A stretch of DNA of 8,687 bases from Bacillota bacterium (GTDB lineage Bacteria; Bacillota; Clostridia; Tissierellales; Sporanaerobacteraceae): positions 1-8,687 of the forward strand of contig JAKPAR010000098.1 of assembly GCA_029779375.1 (NCBI GenBank), written 5' to 3'. This document shows positions 6,610 to 8,687 of this stretch, piece by piece (the first letter of the stretch is position 1; every line of letters begins with the position of its first letter). The notes under the pieces were generated by a model. That model worked only from the letters and a program-made list of their open reading frames with translations, was not told where the DNA came from and searched no databases. The translations under genes were made by a program, and so were the position numbers.

Positions 6610-7692
6610 ATGAAAGGGAAAAAAGACATTATCATTGCTGGAGGAATAATCGGATTATTATCCGTGTTATTGGTTAAATTCGGAAATCCAGCGAACATGG
6701 GATTCTGTATTGCCTGCTTTATCAGAGATATAGCTGGCGGTATAGGATTACATAGCACACCCATAGTTCAGTATATTCGTCCAGAAATAATCGGCCTTGT
6801 TCTAGGTGCATTCATCATTTCAATGAAAAATAAAGAATTTCAATCAAGAGGGGGCTCCTCACCTTTCACTAGATTTATTTTAGGAATTGCTGTCATGATA
6901 GGAGCTTTAATGTTTTTAGGTTGTCCATTGAGAATGGTACTTAGACTTGCTGGTGGAGACTTAAACGCAATATTAGGAATAGCAGGATTTGTAGTTGGTA
7001 TATTTGTAGGTGTTTTCTTCTTAAACAAAGGATTCAATCTAAAGAGAAGCTATAATTTGCCTAATTTTGAAGGATATCTTTTCCCAATTGTAAATGTTGG
7101 TTTGTTTGTTTTACTACTATCTGGATTTAGTATGCTTATATTTAGTGAAGAGGGTCCAGGTTCAATGCATGCTCCTATATGGATTTCACTGATTGTTGGA
7201 CTAATAGTAGGTGCTTTATCACAAAAAACAAGGCTTTGTATGGTAGGTGGAACGAGAGATATGATCATGTTTAAAGACAATTATCTTTTGTCAGGTTTCC
7301 TATCAATTCTTGTCTTTGCTTTTATAGGAAATTTAATATTTGGATATTTCAATCCTGGATTTGCAAATCAGCCTGTAGCTCATACTGATGGATTGTGGAA
7401 CTTCTTAGGAATGGTTTTGGTAGGATGGGGTTCTGTGCTTCTTGGAGGTTGTCCATTAAGACAACTCATATTGGCAGGAGAAGGAAATACAGATTCCGCA
7501 GTAACAGTTATGGGCAGTTTAGTTGGTGCAGCAATATGTCATAACTTTGGCCTAGCTTCCAGTCCAAAAGGAGCTACAACTAATGGTCAAGTAGCAGTAC
7601 TTATTTGCTTTTTACTAGTTCTTGTTATATCCTTGGTAAATTCAGAAATGCTTGTAAAACAAAATAATCTAAAAAAAGTAAATAACAACTAA
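6610..7692 (+). CDS. yedE: YedE-type selenium/sulfur transport membrane protein
   Basis: A 360-aa polytopic inner-membrane protein of the YeeE/YedE family, the branch associated with selenium metabolism. About 9-10 hydrophobic segments span residues 7-22, 57-72, 88-104, 118-138, 155-178, 189-204, 227-246, 263-281, 297-313 and 328-344. The protein is an internal duplication: each half carries paired cysteine motifs, GFCIACFIRDIAGG (Cys33, Cys36) with GCPLRMVLRLAGGD (Cys105), and LCMVGGTRD (Cys210) with GCPLRQLILAGEG (Cys281). Related YeeE proteins pass thiosulfate along a chain of such cysteines, so an analogous path for a sulfur or selenium compound is likely but the substrate is not shown. 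It has a strong AAGGAGG ribosome site. It is first gene of a three-gene plus-strand operon, 20 nt before the TusA-like gene, and divergent from the desulfurase-like gene. Confidence 0.93.
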   Translation: MKGKKDIIIAGGIIGLLSVLLVKFGNPANMGFCIACFIRDIAGGIGLHSTPIVQYIRPEIIGLVLGAFIISMKNKEFQSRGGSSPFTRFILGIAVMIGALMFLGCPLRMVLRLAGGDLNAILGIAGFVVGIFVGVFFLNKGFNLKRSYNLPNFEGYLFPIVNVGLFVLLLSGFSMLIFSEEGPGSMHAPIWISLIVGLIVGALSQKTRLCMVGGTRDMIMFKDNYLLSGFLSILVFAFIGNLIFGYFNPGFANQPVAHTDGLWNFLGMVLVGWGSVLLGGCPLRQLILAGEGNTDSAVTVMGSLVGAAICHNFGLASSPKGATTNGQVAVLICFLLVLVISLVNSEMLVKQNNLKKVNNN

Positions 7693-7712
7693 TATAAAAG
7701 GAGTTGAATGTA

Positions 7713-7919
7713 ATGGAGAAAATAGATGTCAGAGGAATGTCTTGTCCTCAACCTGTACTAATGACTAAAAATGCAATAGAAAAACATCCTGAAGGAATAG
7801 ATATTCTGGTTGATAACAATACTGCAAAAAATAATATCACTAGATTCTTAAAAAATTTAGGATATAAATTAGAATTTAAAAATGAAGAAGATGGCACTTT
7901 AATTGTAGTGAGGAAATAA
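7713..7919 (+). CDS. TusA/YedF-like sulfur (selenium) carrier
   Basis: A 68-aa single TusA-fold protein. The signature is DVRGMSCPQPV, with Cys11 of CPxP as the persulfide- or perselenide-carrying residue, followed by the helix TKNAIEKHP and DNNTAKNNITRFLKNLGY. In many selenium-linked genomes the YedF protein joins this domain to a C-terminal DsrE-like domain; here the frame ends in a genuine TAA and no DsrE domain follows, so it is a stand-alone carrier. ATG 7713-7715 lies 9 nt after AAAGGAG; a TTG directly after that site is too close. It ends 1 nt before the DUF3343 start, so translation is probably coupled. Likely role: accept the species moved by YedE or released by the desulfurase-like enzyme. 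Confidence 0.92.
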   Translation: MEKIDVRGMSCPQPVLMTKNAIEKHPEGIDILVDNNTAKNNITRFLKNLGYKLEFKNEEDGTLIVVRK

Positions 7920-7920
7920 T

Positions 7921-8157
7921 ATGAGTGAATATGTAGCAATATTTTTTACCCATTCTGGTGCAATAAAATTTGATCGAAAATTGAAATCATACAATATAGA
8001 ATGTGAATTGATGCCTGTGCCACGTAAACTTAGCTCTAACTGTGGAATAGGTGCAAAATTTAAATATGACAAAGATATAATAGATTTAATAGATGATGAA
8101 ATTGAAAAAATATTTATTGTAGATGACAAAGACTATAAACTAGTTTATAGTGAGTAA
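7921..8157 (+). CDS. DUF3343 putative Se/S carrier protein
   Basis: A 78-aa protein of the DUF3343 family, described in domain databases as putative Se/S carrier-like. The key segment is MPVPRKLSSNCGIGAKF with Cys41, preceded by a beta-alpha start YVAIFFTHSGAIKFDRKL; Cys28 is also present. It is cytoplasmic, with no signal peptide or membrane segment. ATG 7921-7923 follows the TusA-like stop by one base, with GAGGAA overlapping that gene's end. It is last in the yedE operon, directly before a terminator. It may receive selenium from the TusA-like protein for incorporation into a selenium-dependent molybdenum enzyme; this rests on known gene association, not on anything seen in the residues. 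Confidence 0.9.
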   Translation: MSEYVAIFFTHSGAIKFDRKLKSYNIECELMPVPRKLSSNCGIGAKFKYDKDIIDLIDDEIEKIFIVDDKDYKLVYSE

Positions 8158-8183
8158 AAAAGGCTTCCGTTGGAAGCCTTTTT
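8157..8183. terminator. Bidirectional terminator between convergent genes
   Basis: AAAAAGGCTTCC (8157-8168) pairs perfectly with GGAAGCCTTTTT (8172-8183) around a GTT loop, with a T-run on either strand. It ends the yedE operon on the plus strand and overlaps the stop codon of the convergent ATPase gene (8182-8184). Confidence 0.93.
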
Positions 8184-8687
8184 AATTTATATTTTCTTTT
8201 ATCCTCATCCACATATCTTCAATAGCTTTTTTGGCTATACTTTCATTGTAAAAAGTTATAGGTTTTAACTCATTTATAGATTTCATGACCATATCATCAT
8301 AAGGAATTTTACCTACTAATTTAAGGTGCTTATCATTTATAAAACTTTCTATTTCTCTACTCATTTCTTCATTTATATCATATTTATTTATGCAAACCAT
8401 AGTATAAACTCCAAAATGTTCACACAAAGTTACAACTCTCTTTAAATCTTCAAGTCCTGACTTAGTTGGTTCTGTCACAACTAGTACCATATCACTTCCT
8501 GTCATAGATGCTATAACAGGACATCCTATTCCAGGAGAACCATCTATTATAGTAAGCTCTTCGTTTTCAGAAAATCTCTTGGCATTTTTACGAAGAAATG
8601 ATATGAGAAGTCCAGAAGCATCGCTTCCTATGCCCATCTCTGCTCTTGCAATGATACCTTTATCTGTCTGTGTTATAAATGTATCTG
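8182..8687 (-). CDS. MinD-family P-loop ATPase, C-terminal part (runs off window)
   Basis: The frame stays open to the right edge, so the 5' end with the Walker A loop lies outside. About 167 residues are visible, reading from DTFITQTDKGIIARAEMGIG to the end. LTIIDGSPGIGCPVIASMTG is the Walker B-like region (DGxPGIGCPVIAS), typical of the (4Fe-4S)-binding P-loop ATPases of the MinD/Mrp superfamily that often carry a ferredoxin insert; that insert would lie off the window. VVTEPTKSGLEDLKR and VCINKYDIN (the base-binding NK-D like motif) follow. Such ATPases commonly stand near NifX-like and DUF134 genes, and act in Fe-S or cofactor handling. The internal ATG at 8635-8637 is not the real start. 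Terminated by the hairpin it shares with the convergent operon. Confidence 0.88.
   Translation of the reverse strand, partial: DTFITQTDKGIIARAEMGIGSDASGLLISFLRKNAKRFSENEELTIIDGSPGIGCPVIASMTGSDMVLVVTEPTKSGLEDLKRVVTLCEHFGVYTMVCINKYDINEEMSREIESFINDKHLKLVGKIPYDDMVMKSINELKPITFYNESIAKKAIEDMWMRIKENIN

Noticed and set aside
6840..7280. Minus-strand open frames inside yedE
   Set aside because: They are antisense to a conserved membrane protein, proline- and serine-rich as expected for shadow frames, and lack ribosome sites.

Overview
The window looks like chromosomal DNA from a low-G+C, anaerobic, amino-acid-fermenting member of the Firmicutes (Clostridia/Tissierellia type). Signs are the AT-rich sequence, strong AGGAGG ribosome sites, rho-independent terminators, a clostridial-type ferredoxin, and a set of genes tied to selenium and Fe-S/molybdenum cofactor metabolism. 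The genus cannot be fixed by eye. No rRNA, tRNA, CRISPR array or insertion sequence was seen.

Layout, left to right. 1-247 is non-coding, with two AT-rich inverted repeats. 248-1324 (-) is mnmA (tRNA 2-thiouridylase). 1454-2305 (-) is an HDOD signalling protein with its own terminator. 2473-2691 (-) is the most interesting item: a 72-codon Mop/TOBE-type molybdate (oxyanion)-binding domain gene with a strong ribosome site and a large hairpin behind it, interrupted by one in-frame TGA at codon 31. Reading frame and domain similarity continue on both sides, so selenocysteine is the favoured reading. 2788-3337 (-) is a cupin-ferredoxin pair.

3490-5088 (-) is a compact four-gene operon: two NifX/NafY-like proteins, a DUF134 helix-turn-helix protein with a zinc ribbon, and an IscU/NifU-type scaffold. 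It has a good sigma-A promoter overlapped by a 30-bp near-perfect palindrome and ends in a long hairpin. 5251-6408 (-) is a cysteine desulfurase/selenocysteine lyase-like enzyme of the EF2568 type. It is divergent from a plus-strand selenium cassette at 6610-8157: a YedE-type membrane transporter, a one-domain TusA/YedF-like protein, and a DUF3343 putative Se/S carrier. A bidirectional terminator at 8157-8183 separates that cassette from the 3' part of a MinD-family P-loop ATPase (-), which runs off the right edge.

How they may work together (inference): YedE imports a sulfur or selenium species, the TusA-like and DUF3343 proteins carry it, and the desulfurase-like enzyme mobilises it. The NifX/DUF134/NifU/ATPase genes belong to Fe-S or Mo-cofactor handling. 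A candidate selenocysteine-containing molybdate-binding domain lies about 0.8 kb beyond that operon, which makes the window a plausible meeting point of selenium and molybdenum metabolism.
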